Source of the DNA: Pandoraea capi
GTDB lineage: Bacteria; Pseudomonadota; Gammaproteobacteria; Burkholderiales; Burkholderiaceae
Assembly: GCF_902459735.1 (NCBI RefSeq)
Contig: NZ_CABPRV010000001.1
Location: 372,001-436,000 of the forward strand
Reading direction: 5' to 3'
Length of the DNA: 64,000 bases
Part shown: positions 36,744-46,260 of the stretch, in pieces
Position numbering within the stretch: position 1 is the first letter of the stretch
Layout: each line of letters starts with the position of its first letter
Notes under the pieces: generated by a model
Seen by the model: the letters and a program-made list of their open reading frames with translations, nothing else
The model's database searches: none
Told to the model about the DNA's origin: nothing
Position numbers and translations under genes: made by a program

Positions 36744-39700
36744 TTAACTTCCCTTGCGACTGCGCTGCCCCACCATGCGGTAGAGCACCGGCAACACCAG
36801 CAGCGTCAGCACGGTCGACGACAGAATCCCTCCGATGACGACCGTCGCGAGCGGACGCTGGACCTCCGCCCCGGTGCCCGTGGCGATCGCCATCGGCACG
36901 AAGCCCAGCGACGCGACGAGCGCCGTCATCAGCACCGGCCGCAGGCGTGTGAGCGCACCTTCGCGCACCGCCTCGGCCAGCGGACGTCCGTTATCACGCA
37001 AATTGCGGATAAAGGATATCAAGACCAGCCCGTTCAGCACGGCAACGCCTGAAAGCGCGATGAACCCCACGGCCGCCGTGATCGACAACGGGATGCCGCG
37101 CAGCCACAGCGCGACGAGTCCACCACACAGGGCGAACGGGATACCGGTGAAGACGATGAGACCGTCGCGCACGTTGTTGAACATGACGAAGAGCAGGCCG
37201 AACACCATCAGCAACGCCACCGGCACAACGATCTTCAGACGATCCGAGGCCGACTGAAGTTGCTCGAACTGACCGCCCCACGCGGTCCAGTAACCCGGCG
37301 GCACCGCTACCGTCTCGATCTGCTTGCGAGCGTCTTCGACGAACGAACCCAGATCGCGCCCGCGCACGTTGGCGCTCACCACGACGCGCCGCTTGCCGTT
37401 CTCGCGGCTGATCTGGTTGGGACCGGGCGAGAGATCGAGCGTCGCCACTTCGGACAGCGGGATGAACGCGACACGCGGGGCGGCACCTGCGACTGTCGAC
37501 GCGCCACCGCCCGCCCCTTCGGCCCGGGGCAGTGCGATGGGCAGACGACGGATCGCGTCCAGATCGCTGCGCAACGCGTCGGGCATGCGCACGACGATGC
37601 TGAACCGGCGGTCGCCCTGAAACAGCGTGCCTGCGGTCTGGCCGCCGAGCGCCGCCGCGACGGTGTCCTGCACGTCGGCCACGTTCACGCCGTAGCGGGC
37701 GATCTTCTCGCGCTCGACGTTGATCGTGAGCATCGGCAGGCCCGACGTCTGCTCGACCTTGACTTCGGTCGCGCCTTCAATCGATTGCAGACGTGCGCTG
37801 ATGCGCCCCGCCACATCGTCGAGCACGGCCGTGTCGTCGCCGAACACCTTCACCGCCACGTCGCTGCGAACGCCCGAGATCAGTTCGTTGAAACGCAACT
37901 GGATCGGCTGCGAGAACTCGTAGTTGCTGCCCGGGATCGATTGGGCGATACGCGTGACTTCGTCGATCAACTGCTCGCGCGACTTGCCCGGATCGGGCCA
38001 TTCGGACTTCGGCTTGAGCATGATGTACCCATCCGAGATGTTCGGCGGCATCGGGTCGGACGCCACCTCGGCCGTCCCCGTGCGCGCAAACACACGCTCG
38101 ATCTCCGGCAGCTTCGCCACGAGCGCCTTCTCCAGTTGCTGCTGCATCGCCACCGACTGCGTGAGGCTCGTGCCGGGAATGCGCAGCGCCTGAATCGACA
38201 GATCGCCCTCGTTGAGGCTCGGCATGAACTCGCTGCCCAGTCGCGTGGCGAGCGCGAACGTCAGCAGCACGGTGACGCAGGCACCGGCCACCACCGCACG
38301 GCTGTGCGCCAGTGCCCAATCCAGCGCCGGCTCGTACGCACGACGCGCCAGCGTCATCAACCGATTTTCTTTTTCGGACACCCGATGGCCGATGAACGCG
38401 GCAATCGCCGCAGGAATGAACGTGACCGACAGCACCATGGCAGCGGCCAGCGCCATCACGACCGTGATCGCCATTGGATGGAACATCTTGCCTTCCACAC
38501 CGGTGAGGGCAAAGATCGGCACATACACCACCATGATGATGGCCTGACCGAACAGCAACGGCCGACGGGCCTCGCGCGCCGCAGCGAACACTTCCTTCAG
38601 ACGCTCGCGCAGCAACAGTGGGCGTCCCGATGCCTGCTGCGCATGCGCCAGACGGCGCACACAGTTCTCGACGATCACGACGGCCCCGTCGACGATGATG
38701 CCGAAGTCAAGCGCGCCCAGACTCATCAGATTCGCGCTGACGCGACCGGCCGCCATGCCGGTGAAGGTCATGAGCATCGCCAGCGGAATCACCATGGCGG
38801 TAATGAGCGCGGCGCGCAGATTTCCCAGGAACAGGAAGAGCACGGCGATGACGAGTGCCGCGCCTTCGAGCAGATTCTTCTTCACCGTCGCGATGGCCTT
38901 GTCCACCAGCACCGTGCGGTCGTACACGGGAATCGCGGAGACCCCCTCCGGCAGACGCTTGTTGATCTCGACCATCTTCTCCGAGACGGCGCGCGAGACG
39001 GTTCGGCTGTTTTCACCGATCAACATGAACACGGTGCCGAGCACGACCTCGCGGCCGTTCTCCGTCGCCGCGCCCGTGCGCAGTTCCTGTCCGATCGACA
39101 CTTGCGCGACATCGCGCACGCGCACCGGCACGCCGCCCACGTTGTTGAGCACGACGTTGCCGATGTCGTCGGTGTTGCGCACCTGTGCCGGCACGCGAAT
39201 GAGGTATTGCTCACCGCGTCGCTCGATGTAGCCCGCCCCGGCGTTGGCGTTGTTGCGCTCCAGCGCACGCACGACATCGGCAAACGTGAGGCCGTAGGAG
39301 ATGAGGCGCGCAGGGTCTGGCGCCACCTGATACGCCTTGGCCAGCCCACCGATGGTGTTGATCTCCGTCACGCCCGGGACGTTGCGCAATTGCGGCTTGA
39401 CGATCCAGTCCTGAATTTCGCGCAGATCCGCCGACGTATAAGGTGTGTTGTCCGGCTTGCGGGCCTGCGGCGTCGCCTCGACCGTCCACAGGAAAATCTC
39501 CCCGAGCCCGGTCGAGATCGGCCCCATCTCGGGATTGATGCCGTCGGGCAGCTTCCCCTTCGCCTGCGCGATGCGCTCGTTCACGAGCTGCCGGGCGAAA
39601 TAGATGTCCGTGCCGTCCTTGAAGATGACGGTGACCTGCGAGAGACCGTATCGCGAGATCGAACGGGTCTGCTCCAGCCCCGGCAATCCCGACATGGCCG

Positions 39701-39911
39701 TCTCGATGGGATACGTGACACGCTGCTCGGCTTCGAGCGGCGAGTACCCCGGCACGTTGGTGTTGATCTGCACCTGAACGTTGGTGATGTCGGGCACGGC
39801 GTCGATGGGCAGACGCTGATAGGCGAAGACACCGGCGACAGCCACCGCCAGCGTCATGACCAGCATCAGCCAGCGATGCCGGATGGAAAATTGAATGATG
39901 CGTTCGAACAT
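36744..39911 (-). CDS. czcA: Heavy-metal efflux RND pump
   Basis: 1055-aa inner-membrane proton/cation antiporter of the HME-RND family. The helix 4 signature DFGIIVDGAVVIVEN is the HME1 type (Zn/Co/Cd/Ni, as in CzcA/CnrA) and not the Cu/Ag type of CusA. Twelve spans and two large periplasmic loops are present; the N-terminus MFERIIQFSIRHRWLMLVMT is typical. It forms the tripartite pump with the adjacent CzcB and CzcC. The symbol is by family; exact metal specificity is not proven. Confidence 0.92.
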   Translation of the reverse strand: MFERIIQFSIRHRWLMLVMTLAVAVAGVFAYQRLPIDAVPDITNVQVQINTNVPGYSPLEAEQRVTYPIETAMSGLPGLEQTRSISRYGLSQVTVIFKDGTDIYFARQLVNERIAQAKGKLPDGINPEMGPISTGLGEIFLWTVEATPQARKPDNTPYTSADLREIQDWIVKPQLRNVPGVTEINTIGGLAKAYQVAPDPARLISYGLTFADVVRALERNNANAGAGYIERRGEQYLIRVPAQVRNTDDIGNVVLNNVGGVPVRVRDVAQVSIGQELRTGAATENGREVVLGTVFMLIGENSRTVSRAVSEKMVEINKRLPEGVSAIPVYDRTVLVDKAIATVKKNLLEGAALVIAVLFLFLGNLRAALITAMVIPLAMLMTFTGMAAGRVSANLMSLGALDFGIIVDGAVVIVENCVRRLAHAQQASGRPLLLRERLKEVFAAAREARRPLLFGQAIIMVVYVPIFALTGVEGKMFHPMAITVVMALAAAMVLSVTFIPAAIAAFIGHRVSEKENRLMTLARRAYEPALDWALAHSRAVVAGACVTVLLTFALATRLGSEFMPSLNEGDLSIQALRIPGTSLTQSVAMQQQLEKALVAKLPEIERVFARTGTAEVASDPMPPNISDGYIMLKPKSEWPDPGKSREQLIDEVTRIAQSIPGSNYEFSQPIQLRFNELISGVRSDVAVKVFGDDTAVLDDVAGRISARLQSIEGATEVKVEQTSGLPMLTINVEREKIARYGVNVADVQDTVAAALGGQTAGTLFQGDRRFSIVVRMPDALRSDLDAIRRLPIALPRAEGAGGGASTVAGAAPRVAFIPLSEVATLDLSPGPNQISRENGKRRVVVSANVRGRDLGSFVEDARKQIETVAVPPGYWTAWGGQFEQLQSASDRLKIVVPVALLMVFGLLFVMFNNVRDGLIVFTGIPFALCGGLVALWLRGIPLSITAAVGFIALSGVAVLNGLVLISFIRNLRDNGRPLAEAVREGALTRLRPVLMTALVASLGFVPMAIATGTGAEVQRPLATVVIGGILSSTVLTLLVLPVLYRMVGQRSRKGS

Positions 39912-39929
39912 GCTTGGCGTCCCCGTCTG

Positions 39930-41228
39930 TCAATGACCGTGCTCTGCGGTGCTCTTACCGAGCTCCGCCTTGAGCAGGAAGCTGTTCGATGCGGCGTATT
40001 CGGTGCCAGCGGACAGTCCCTTGACGATCTCGACCGAGGCGCCGTCGCGGCGACCAGTTTGCACCGGCGTTGCCACGAAGCCCTTGGGCGACTTCACGAA
40101 GACCATCGTGTCGTTGCCGATCGTCTGTACCGCGTCGAGCGACACGGCGACGGGCACCGTGACCTCGCTCGTGGTGAGCGCCACGTTGACGAACACACCG
40201 GGGCGCCACACGCCCTGCGGGTTGTCCAGCGTGACGCGTGCGACCGCCGTGCGTGTCTGCTCACCGAGCAGCGCGCCGACATAGGACACACGCCCCGTCG
40301 CCTTCGAGTCGAACGCCGTGGCGCGCACCTCGACCGGCGTGCCGACGCGCACTGCGCCCAGCCACTGCGGCGGCACTGCGATTTCGGCCCAGACGGCGTT
40401 CAGATCGGAGATCGTGAACAGGTCCCCGGCTTCGGTCACCGCTTCGCCCATGGCGGCATGCTTCGCCACGACCGTGCCGTCGAAAGGCGCTCTGAGCGTG
40501 AATCGGTTCAGGCCGCCGCCATCCGTGCCGCCTGCACCTTTGTCAGCGCCTAACGCATTGAGTTTCTGACGCGCGTTGCGCAACGCAATGTCCGCCTCGC
40601 GCAGCGCCTGCTGTGCCTGAAGGAAATCCTGCTCGGCCGAAATCTTGTCTTCCCACAGCGACTTCTCGCGCTCGAACGTCTTGAGCGCCATCGCGCGACG
40701 CTCCTGTGCCGTGAGCCATTCGGCCCGCTGCTCCGAGACCTGTGTGCTGGAGATGACGGCCAGCACGTCGCCGCGCCTGACCTGCTGACCGAGATTGACG
40801 TTCACACGCTCGACCACCCCTGCCACGCGCGCCACGACGTGCGCCGTCCTGTCCTCGTTGAAACGCACTTCGCCCGGCAACTGCGTCGATTCGACGATCT
40901 GTGCCGCGCCTGCCGCCCTGACCTCGATACCGGCGGCGGACTGCTGGTCCGCACTGAGACTGACCAGCCCCTCGTCGTCGTGATCCTTCGCTTCGCCCGA
41001 CGCGCGTGCGGTGTCGCCGTGTGCGCCTTTTTCGTCGCTCGCATGGCCGTCGTCTGCGCCGTCATGCGCGTGTGATGCCCCCGACGATGCCGACTGGCTG
41101 CCCGCGGGCGCCGAGACAGACGCCGAAACGGCCCTCGCAGACCGATCGAAGGCGAACAGGCCGATGGCCGCGCCGGCGATCAGCACGACGACCGCGCCGG
41201 CGATTTGCAGTTTTCTGATTCGTTGCAC
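39930..41228 (-). CDS. czcB: Metal efflux periplasmic adaptor
   Basis: 432-aa membrane fusion protein with an N-terminal anchor (LQIAGAVVVLIAGAAIGLFA). A His/Asp-rich segment (SHAHDGADDGHASDEKGAHG, about 48-68) is typical of CzcB and may bind metal. A biotinyl-lipoyl-like hairpin and beta-barrel domain follow (VVARVAGVVERVNVNLGQQV, APFDGTVVAKHAAMGEAV). It lies 9 bases from czcC and 18 from czcA. Confidence 0.92.
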   Translation of the reverse strand: MQRIRKLQIAGAVVVLIAGAAIGLFAFDRSARAVSASVSAPAGSQSASSGASHAHDGADDGHASDEKGAHGDTARASGEAKDHDDEGLVSLSADQQSAAGIEVRAAGAAQIVESTQLPGEVRFNEDRTAHVVARVAGVVERVNVNLGQQVRRGDVLAVISSTQVSEQRAEWLTAQERRAMALKTFEREKSLWEDKISAEQDFLQAQQALREADIALRNARQKLNALGADKGAGGTDGGGLNRFTLRAPFDGTVVAKHAAMGEAVTEAGDLFTISDLNAVWAEIAVPPQWLGAVRVGTPVEVRATAFDSKATGRVSYVGALLGEQTRTAVARVTLDNPQGVWRPGVFVNVALTTSEVTVPVAVSLDAVQTIGNDTMVFVKSPKGFVATPVQTGRRDGASVEIVKGLSAGTEYAASNSFLLKAELGKSTAEHGH

Positions 41229-41237
41229 AGCAGATCC

Positions 41238-42587
41238 TTACTTGGCAGACGTTGGCGGATTAGGGGACGTGGATAAGGCGGACGAGAGGTATTCGGGGGA
41301 TAACAGCGCGACGCCGTCGACCGTGCCGCCCACGGCCAGACTGGCCGTGGCATACGCGGCATAGGTGTTGGCGATGGACGTCATGTACTGCGAGCGCGCC
41401 TGCGATAGCGTTCGCTGCGCATCCAGCACGTCGAGGAAGCCGAATTTGCCCAGCAGGAATCCCCGCCGGGTGGCGTCATACGCGCGCTCGGCCTGCGGCA
41501 GGATGTTGTCCCGCAGGCTCAGCGTGGCTTCGCGCACGGCCGAGAACTCTGCATAAGACGCCTGTAGCAGCGCCTGCTGTTGCTGACGCACACCGTCATA
41601 GGCATCGCGCGCCATGTCGGCTCGTTGCGCCGCTTCCATCGCAGCCCCCCCACGCGTGTCGAAGATCGGCAGCGGAATCGACAGCCCCACGACCGCCTGA
41701 TTGTCGGTACGGCCACTGTCCGTCACACGCTTCAACCCGAGGCTCACGCTCACGTCGGGCACGCGCTGCGCGCGTTCGAGCCGGGCCATGGCGTCGCGCC
41801 GGTTGATCTCTTCGCTGGCCGAGCGCATCGCGGGTGTGGTCGGCAAGGCCGATACCAGCGATGACCAGACCGGCAGTTGCGGCAAGGCGTCGAGATCGCC
41901 CGCGAGTTGCTGGGGCAGCGTCGTGTCGGACACGCCGAGCGCCTGCGAGAGACGGCCGCGTGCGCGACTGAGCGACGCGCGCGCGGACGCGACTTCGATC
42001 TGCGCGTTGTTCAACGCGATCTGCGCGCGCCCCTCGTCGACCGGTGAAATCTTTCCGGCCTGCACGCGTCGCCGGGTGGCGGCGTAGGTGTCCTGCGCGA
42101 TGTCCTGCGTCTCGGTGGCCAGCGCCACGAGCGCCGTCGCCGACAACGTTTCGAAATAGCGCGTGACGACTTCGCTGCGCACCGTCGTCTCGGCGGTCTG
42201 CGCGTCCAGCGAGGCGACACGCTGCGCCGCCTCCCCCGCCTCGACCCGGTAGTGACGCTTTCCCGCAAGCTCGATGGACTGCGTCAGTTGAAAGGTCGTT
42301 GTACGCGACGCATTGCGGAAGTCCTCCTGCAACACGGACAACTCGGGGTTCGGGCGCGCCCCGGCCTGCATGAGCGCCCCGGTTTGCGCATCGATCTCGC
42401 GTCGCGCGATGCGCAACGTGGGGTGGTTGTCCAACGCCAGTTGCATGGCCTGCGCGAGCGTGAGGCCTGTCGTCTGGCCGGATGCCGTGACGGTGGCGGA
42501 GGCGGAGGCGGGTTGCGATTGGGCATAGCTGTTGCCCATCACGGCTGCGCTCATCGCGAGGCAGGTCGTGACGATCAGGTTCTTCAT
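41238..42587 (-). CDS. czcC: Metal efflux outer membrane channel
   Basis: 449-aa TolC-like outer membrane factor with a signal peptide (MKNLIVTTCLAMSAAVMGNS, cleaved after YAQS). Two OEP repeats are present, the first with LTLAQAMQLALDNHPTLRIA and ARPNPELSVLQEDF, the second from about 250. First gene of the reverse-strand czcCBA-RS operon. Confidence 0.9.
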   Translation of the reverse strand: MKNLIVTTCLAMSAAVMGNSYAQSQPASASATVTASGQTTGLTLAQAMQLALDNHPTLRIARREIDAQTGALMQAGARPNPELSVLQEDFRNASRTTTFQLTQSIELAGKRHYRVEAGEAAQRVASLDAQTAETTVRSEVVTRYFETLSATALVALATETQDIAQDTYAATRRRVQAGKISPVDEGRAQIALNNAQIEVASARASLSRARGRLSQALGVSDTTLPQQLAGDLDALPQLPVWSSLVSALPTTPAMRSASEEINRRDAMARLERAQRVPDVSVSLGLKRVTDSGRTDNQAVVGLSIPLPIFDTRGGAAMEAAQRADMARDAYDGVRQQQQALLQASYAEFSAVREATLSLRDNILPQAERAYDATRRGFLLGKFGFLDVLDAQRTLSQARSQYMTSIANTYAAYATASLAVGGTVDGVALLSPEYLSSALSTSPNPPTSAK

Positions 42588-42707
42588 GAAAGCGACACCA
42601 GGAATCCCCCTGAGCGTGCGCTGCTTCCGGCAACGTGCCCAACGGGGAGAAGATGCGAAAAAATGCGAAAAGCGGCTCGGGCCAATGCGGGAGCCGCGTG
42701 AATCAGG

Positions 42708-43094
42708 TCAGTTGGCGGCCTGTCGCGACGGGAATGGCGAGACAGCGGGCGAGACAGCGGGCGATACTGTGGGCGACATACGCGGATAGACCGAATCGGG
42801 TTGATTCATCAACCCCAGACGCTGGGCCTCGACCAGTTCGCGATACACCTCGTCGCGGGTCTTGCCTGACGCACCCTGCGTCGACTGAATGGCCTTGAGA
42901 TTCGACGGCACCGGCACGCCTTGCGCGTGCGCCTGCTTCAGATCCGACTGAATCGTTTGCGGCGTGGCGCGATTGGCGTCACCGGCGGGAGGGAAGAAAG
43001 GCTTGGCGTCGTCGTAGACGTGATCGGCGCGGGCCGCGGTGGACATGAGGGCCATCAGGCCGACGGCGGCGTAGAGCGCTAGGCGCTTTTGCAT
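42708..43094 (-). CDS. DUF4148 small secreted protein with SPAV repeats
   Basis: 128-aa exported protein with a signal peptide (MQKRLALYAAVGLMALMSTA, cleaved after ARA). The DUF4148 core is TRDEVYRELVEAQRLGLMN. The C-terminal tail MSPTVSPAVSPAVSPFPS comes from a 12-base tandem repeat in the DNA (42741-42776). The gene sits 120 bases upstream of the czcCBA operon in the same orientation, so a link to metal stress is possible. The family is common in Burkholderiales and has no known function. Confidence 0.82.
   Translation of the reverse strand: MQKRLALYAAVGLMALMSTAARADHVYDDAKPFFPPAGDANRATPQTIQSDLKQAHAQGVPVPSNLKAIQSTQGASGKTRDEVYRELVEAQRLGLMNQPDSVYPRMSPTVSPAVSPAVSPFPSRQAAN
42741..42776. repeat. 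12-bp tandem repeat inside DUF4148 gene
   Basis: GACAGCGGGCGA occurs twice in tandem, followed by TACTGTGGGCGA. It encodes the SPAV tetrads in the tail of the protein and could vary in copy number. Confidence 0.7.
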
Positions 43095-43213
43095 GGTAGT
43101 ACCCCTTTTGCTTGGCTAAGGAAGGCTGGACATCGAAGCCTGTTGGGTACCCATCGTAGGAAGCGCGCGCCTACACCAACATGAAACGCAGATTACATTT
43201 TTGTCATGTGGAA

Positions 43214-43244
43214 AAGGCCCGCACTCATGACGAATGCGGGCCTT
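43214..43244 (-). terminator. Terminator of the aldarate-type ABC operon
   Basis: 10-bp stem AAGGCCCGCA/TGCGGGCCTT (43214-43223 and 43235-43244), about 70 bases beyond the last permease stop, with TTTT at the reverse-strand end. Confidence 0.75.
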
Positions 43245-43315
43245 CGGTGGTCCTGCCGACGGTGGCGCCGAGGGGCGTCGCCCTCGTGTATGCGCCCCCC
43301 GTATCCGCCCCGGTG

Positions 43316-44272
43316 TCACTCTCCCTTCGGCGCTTCCTTCACACGGCTGACAAGCTGCGTCGGGCTCACGAATTGCAGCGCGATGAGCACCCACAGCAGC
43401 GTGATCGCCATGTAGATCATCGCCATCGCATCGATGGACTGCGGCGCACGCACGCCGGTGGAGAACACCGCGTAGTACAGCGCCACGACCAGCGTCTGCG
43501 TGTCGGGCCCCGCGGTGAAGAACGTCAGCTCGAACATGCCGATCGTGCGCACCAGCACGAGCAACCCCGCCGCGAGAATGCCGGGCACCAGCAGCGGCAG
43601 CAACACGTAACGGAAGTACTTCAGCGTGTTCGCCCCGAAGATGCGCGCGGCCGATTCCAGATTCGGATCGATCTGTTCGATGAACGGCGTCATGACCAGA
43701 ATCACGAACGGCAACGATGGCACGAGGTTCGCGAGAATCACCCCCGTGAGCGTGCCGCCCAGACCGACCTTGTAGAGCACCGTCGCCATCGGAATGCCGT
43801 ACGTGACCGGCGGCACCATCAGCGGCAACAGAAACACCAGCATTGCGAGTTTCTTGCCGGGAAACTGCGCGCGCGCCAGTGCATAGGCCGCCGGCACCCC
43901 CAGCGCGATCGACAACAGCACGACCGCGCCCACGACCTCGACCGTCACCCACAGCACGTCGGCCAGTTGAAAATCACGCCACGCCTGCGCATACCAGTGC
44001 AGCGTGAAGCCTTCGGGCAGCGGCGTGCCGAACCAGCGCGTGGCGAACGAGTTCATCGTGACGGTGGCAATCATCAACGCCACGTTCACGAGGAAGAAAA
44101 TCATCGCGCCCCACACCAGCACGCGCCACAAGCGCGAACCGGGCCCCTCGCGGCGCAGCTTGCGCCGCGCTTCGGGCGCGACCGCCGTCTGGCTTGCGGC
44201 TCCCTTCGTTGCCATGAACTCTCCGTTTTGCGCGGCCAGCGTGCCGGCCGGATGCTTGTCTGCGACGCTCAT
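43316..44272 (-). CDS. ABC transporter permease (PotC/PhnV-like)
   Basis: 318-aa inner-membrane permease, last gene of the reverse-strand importer operon. A cytosolic N-terminal extension of about 50 residues precedes six helices (VWGAMIFFLVNVALMIATVT first). The EAA-like loop is seen at ESAARIFGANTLKYFRYVLL. It overlaps the preceding permease by four bases (ATGA). The substrate may be an aldarate, from context only. Confidence 0.87.
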   Translation of the reverse strand: MSVADKHPAGTLAAQNGEFMATKGAASQTAVAPEARRKLRREGPGSRLWRVLVWGAMIFFLVNVALMIATVTMNSFATRWFGTPLPEGFTLHWYAQAWRDFQLADVLWVTVEVVGAVVLLSIALGVPAAYALARAQFPGKKLAMLVFLLPLMVPPVTYGIPMATVLYKVGLGGTLTGVILANLVPSLPFVILVMTPFIEQIDPNLESAARIFGANTLKYFRYVLLPLLVPGILAAGLLVLVRTIGMFELTFFTAGPDTQTLVVALYYAVFSTGVRAPQSIDAMAMIYMAITLLWVLIALQFVSPTQLVSRVKEAPKGE

Positions 44273-45159
44273 CCCTTGCCTCCCGTGGTCGGACCGCTAT
44301 AGAACGCCCGGCGTGCGCCGAGCATGCCCGCCACGATCAGCAACTGAACGAAACCCATCACGATCGCCACGCACGAGGCGAGCGAATAGTCGTAACTCTC
44401 GAACGCCGCCTCGTACGCCGCGATCGACACGACACGCGTCGCCCCGGCAGGTACACCGAGCAGCACTGCCGACGGAAACACCGAGAACGCCTGCACGAAC
44501 GACAGACATGCCGCCATCGTCAGCCCCGGCACCAGCAACGGCAGATAGATCAGACGGAACTGCTGCCACGGCCCGGCGCCCAGCGTGCCGGCGGCGCGCG
44601 CGAGCGTCGGGTCGATGCCGGTCACGTACGACAGGATCAGCAGGAACGCGAACGGAAAACCCGATATCACCAGCGAGATCAGCACGCCCCAGTAGTTATG
44701 CGTCAGGCGGACTTCGTCGTGATACAGCCCGAGCGCATGCAACGCCTGCGGGAACCAGCCGTTCGGGCCGTAGTACGTCAGCATGCCGTCGGCGATCAGC
44801 ACCGTGCCGAGCGTGACCGGCACGACAAGCAGCATCGTCACGAATTTCGATGCGCGCGTGCTTTTGCGCAGCGCGAACGCTGCCGGGATCGACGCGCCGA
44901 CGTTGATGAGCGTCGCAGGCACCGCGAGTTTGAGCGTGATGAGCACCGTCGGCCACAACGTCGGATCGGTGAAGAACTTCAGGTAGTTCGCAAGGACACC
45001 GCCCCCCTCCATCGGCTGGAACGACAGGAACAGGCCGTAGGCGAACGGATACACGAACATCGCGACCAGACACACGAGCGCCGGTGCGACGAGCCACCCG
45101 CGCCCGTCGAAACGTGCAGCCGGCGTCGTGTTGATCGCGGCGGAAGCTGCGGCACTCAT
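44269..45159 (-). CDS. ABC transporter permease (PotB/PhnU-like)
   Basis: 296-aa permease partner of the downstream one. Six helices are seen, starting WLVAPALVCLVAMFVYPFAY. The coupling loop is ARAAGTLGAGPWQQFRLIYL. Four-base ATGA overlaps on both sides show coupled translation with the ATPase and the second permease. Confidence 0.87.
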   Translation of the reverse strand: MSAAASAAINTTPAARFDGRGWLVAPALVCLVAMFVYPFAYGLFLSFQPMEGGGVLANYLKFFTDPTLWPTVLITLKLAVPATLINVGASIPAAFALRKSTRASKFVTMLLVVPVTLGTVLIADGMLTYYGPNGWFPQALHALGLYHDEVRLTHNYWGVLISLVISGFPFAFLLILSYVTGIDPTLARAAGTLGAGPWQQFRLIYLPLLVPGLTMAACLSFVQAFSVFPSAVLLGVPAGATRVVSIAAYEAAFESYDYSLASCVAIVMGFVQLLIVAGMLGARRAFYSGPTTGGKG

Positions 45160-46250
45160 GCGCGCTCTCCGGCGTAGACGAGCGTGCGCTCGGCGGGCAC
45201 GCGCAGCGGCACGCGCTCACCGACGGCGTAATCGCCCGGCAGCCGCGCATACAGCGGCCCGAACGGCGACGCCATGCGCAACAGCGAATCGCGACCGCCA
45301 TACTCGACCGTCTCCACGACCGCCTCGAAGGCATTGTCATTGGCAGCGGGCGCGCGCTCGAAATCGTCGGGACGAATTGCCACACTCACCTTGCCCTCGA
45401 CTTTTCCGCCGGCGGCGGGCGGCTCCATCAGCACGCCGTCGAACGACGCCCCGCCGCAAGACACGCGCGCACGCTCGCCCTGCGCCGAGGTGATCGAGAC
45501 ATCGAGCACGTTGCGATAGCCCATGAAGCGCGCCACGTGCAGATTGCGCGGACGTCCGTACACATCGCGCGGCGCACCGATCTGCTGCACGACGCCCTCT
45601 TTCATCACGACGATACGATCGGCCATCGACAACGCTTCGTCCTGATCGTGCGTGACGTAGATCGTCGCGCGATCGAGCTTGCCGTGGATGCGACGGATTT
45701 CCGCACGCATTTCGATGCGCAGCTTCGCGTCGAGGTTCGACAGCGGTTCGTCCATGAGCACAACCGGCGGTTCGATCACGATGGCGCGAGCAATCGCCAC
45801 GCGCTGTTGCTGACCGCCCGACAACTGTCCCGGCAACTTGCGCTCGTGGCCCACGAGCTGCACGAGTTGCAACGCTTCGCGCGAGCGCTTCTCGATCTCG
45901 GCACGCGACACGCCGCGCATGCGCAGCCCGAACCCCACGTTATCCAGCACGCTCATGTGCGGGAACAGCGCGTAGTTCTGGAAGACCATGCCGAAGCCGC
46001 GCTTCTCGCTCGGCAGCACGTCGATGCGCTCGTCGTCGAGCCAGATCGCGCCGCCCGTGAGCGGCGTGAGTCCGGCAATGCAATTGAGCGCCGTCGACTT
46101 GCCGCAGCCCGAGGGGCCGAGCAGCGCGATGAACTCCCCACGCTCGATGCTCAGATCGAGGCCGTTGAGCGCGGCCACCGACTGTCCTTCGGCGTTGGTA
46201 AAGCTGCGCGCCACGTGATCGAGCCGCAGTTGCTGGAAGTTGTGCTTCAT
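45156..46250 (-). CDS. ABC transporter ATP-binding protein with TOBE domain
   Basis: 364-aa ATPase of the PotA/FbpC class. Walker A is GPSGCGKST, the signature is LSGGQQQRVAIARAIVI, Walker B is PVVLMDEPLSNLDAK and the switch His is in YVTHDQDEAL. A TOBE domain lies at the C-terminus (about 275-355; VSVAIRPDDFERAP). ATG 46250 is the likely start (MKHNFQQLRLDHVARSF); a longer open frame to 46385 lacks family resemblance. It lies 10 bases from the binding-protein gene. Confidence 0.9.
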   Translation of the reverse strand: MKHNFQQLRLDHVARSFTNAEGQSVAALNGLDLSIERGEFIALLGPSGCGKSTALNCIAGLTPLTGGAIWLDDERIDVLPSEKRGFGMVFQNYALFPHMSVLDNVGFGLRMRGVSRAEIEKRSREALQLVQLVGHERKLPGQLSGGQQQRVAIARAIVIEPPVVLMDEPLSNLDAKLRIEMRAEIRRIHGKLDRATIYVTHDQDEALSMADRIVVMKEGVVQQIGAPRDVYGRPRNLHVARFMGYRNVLDVSITSAQGERARVSCGGASFDGVLMEPPAAGGKVEGKVSVAIRPDDFERAPAANDNAFEAVVETVEYGGRDSLLRMASPFGPLYARLPGDYAVGERVPLRVPAERTLVYAGERA

Positions 46251-46260
46251 GACGAGACCC

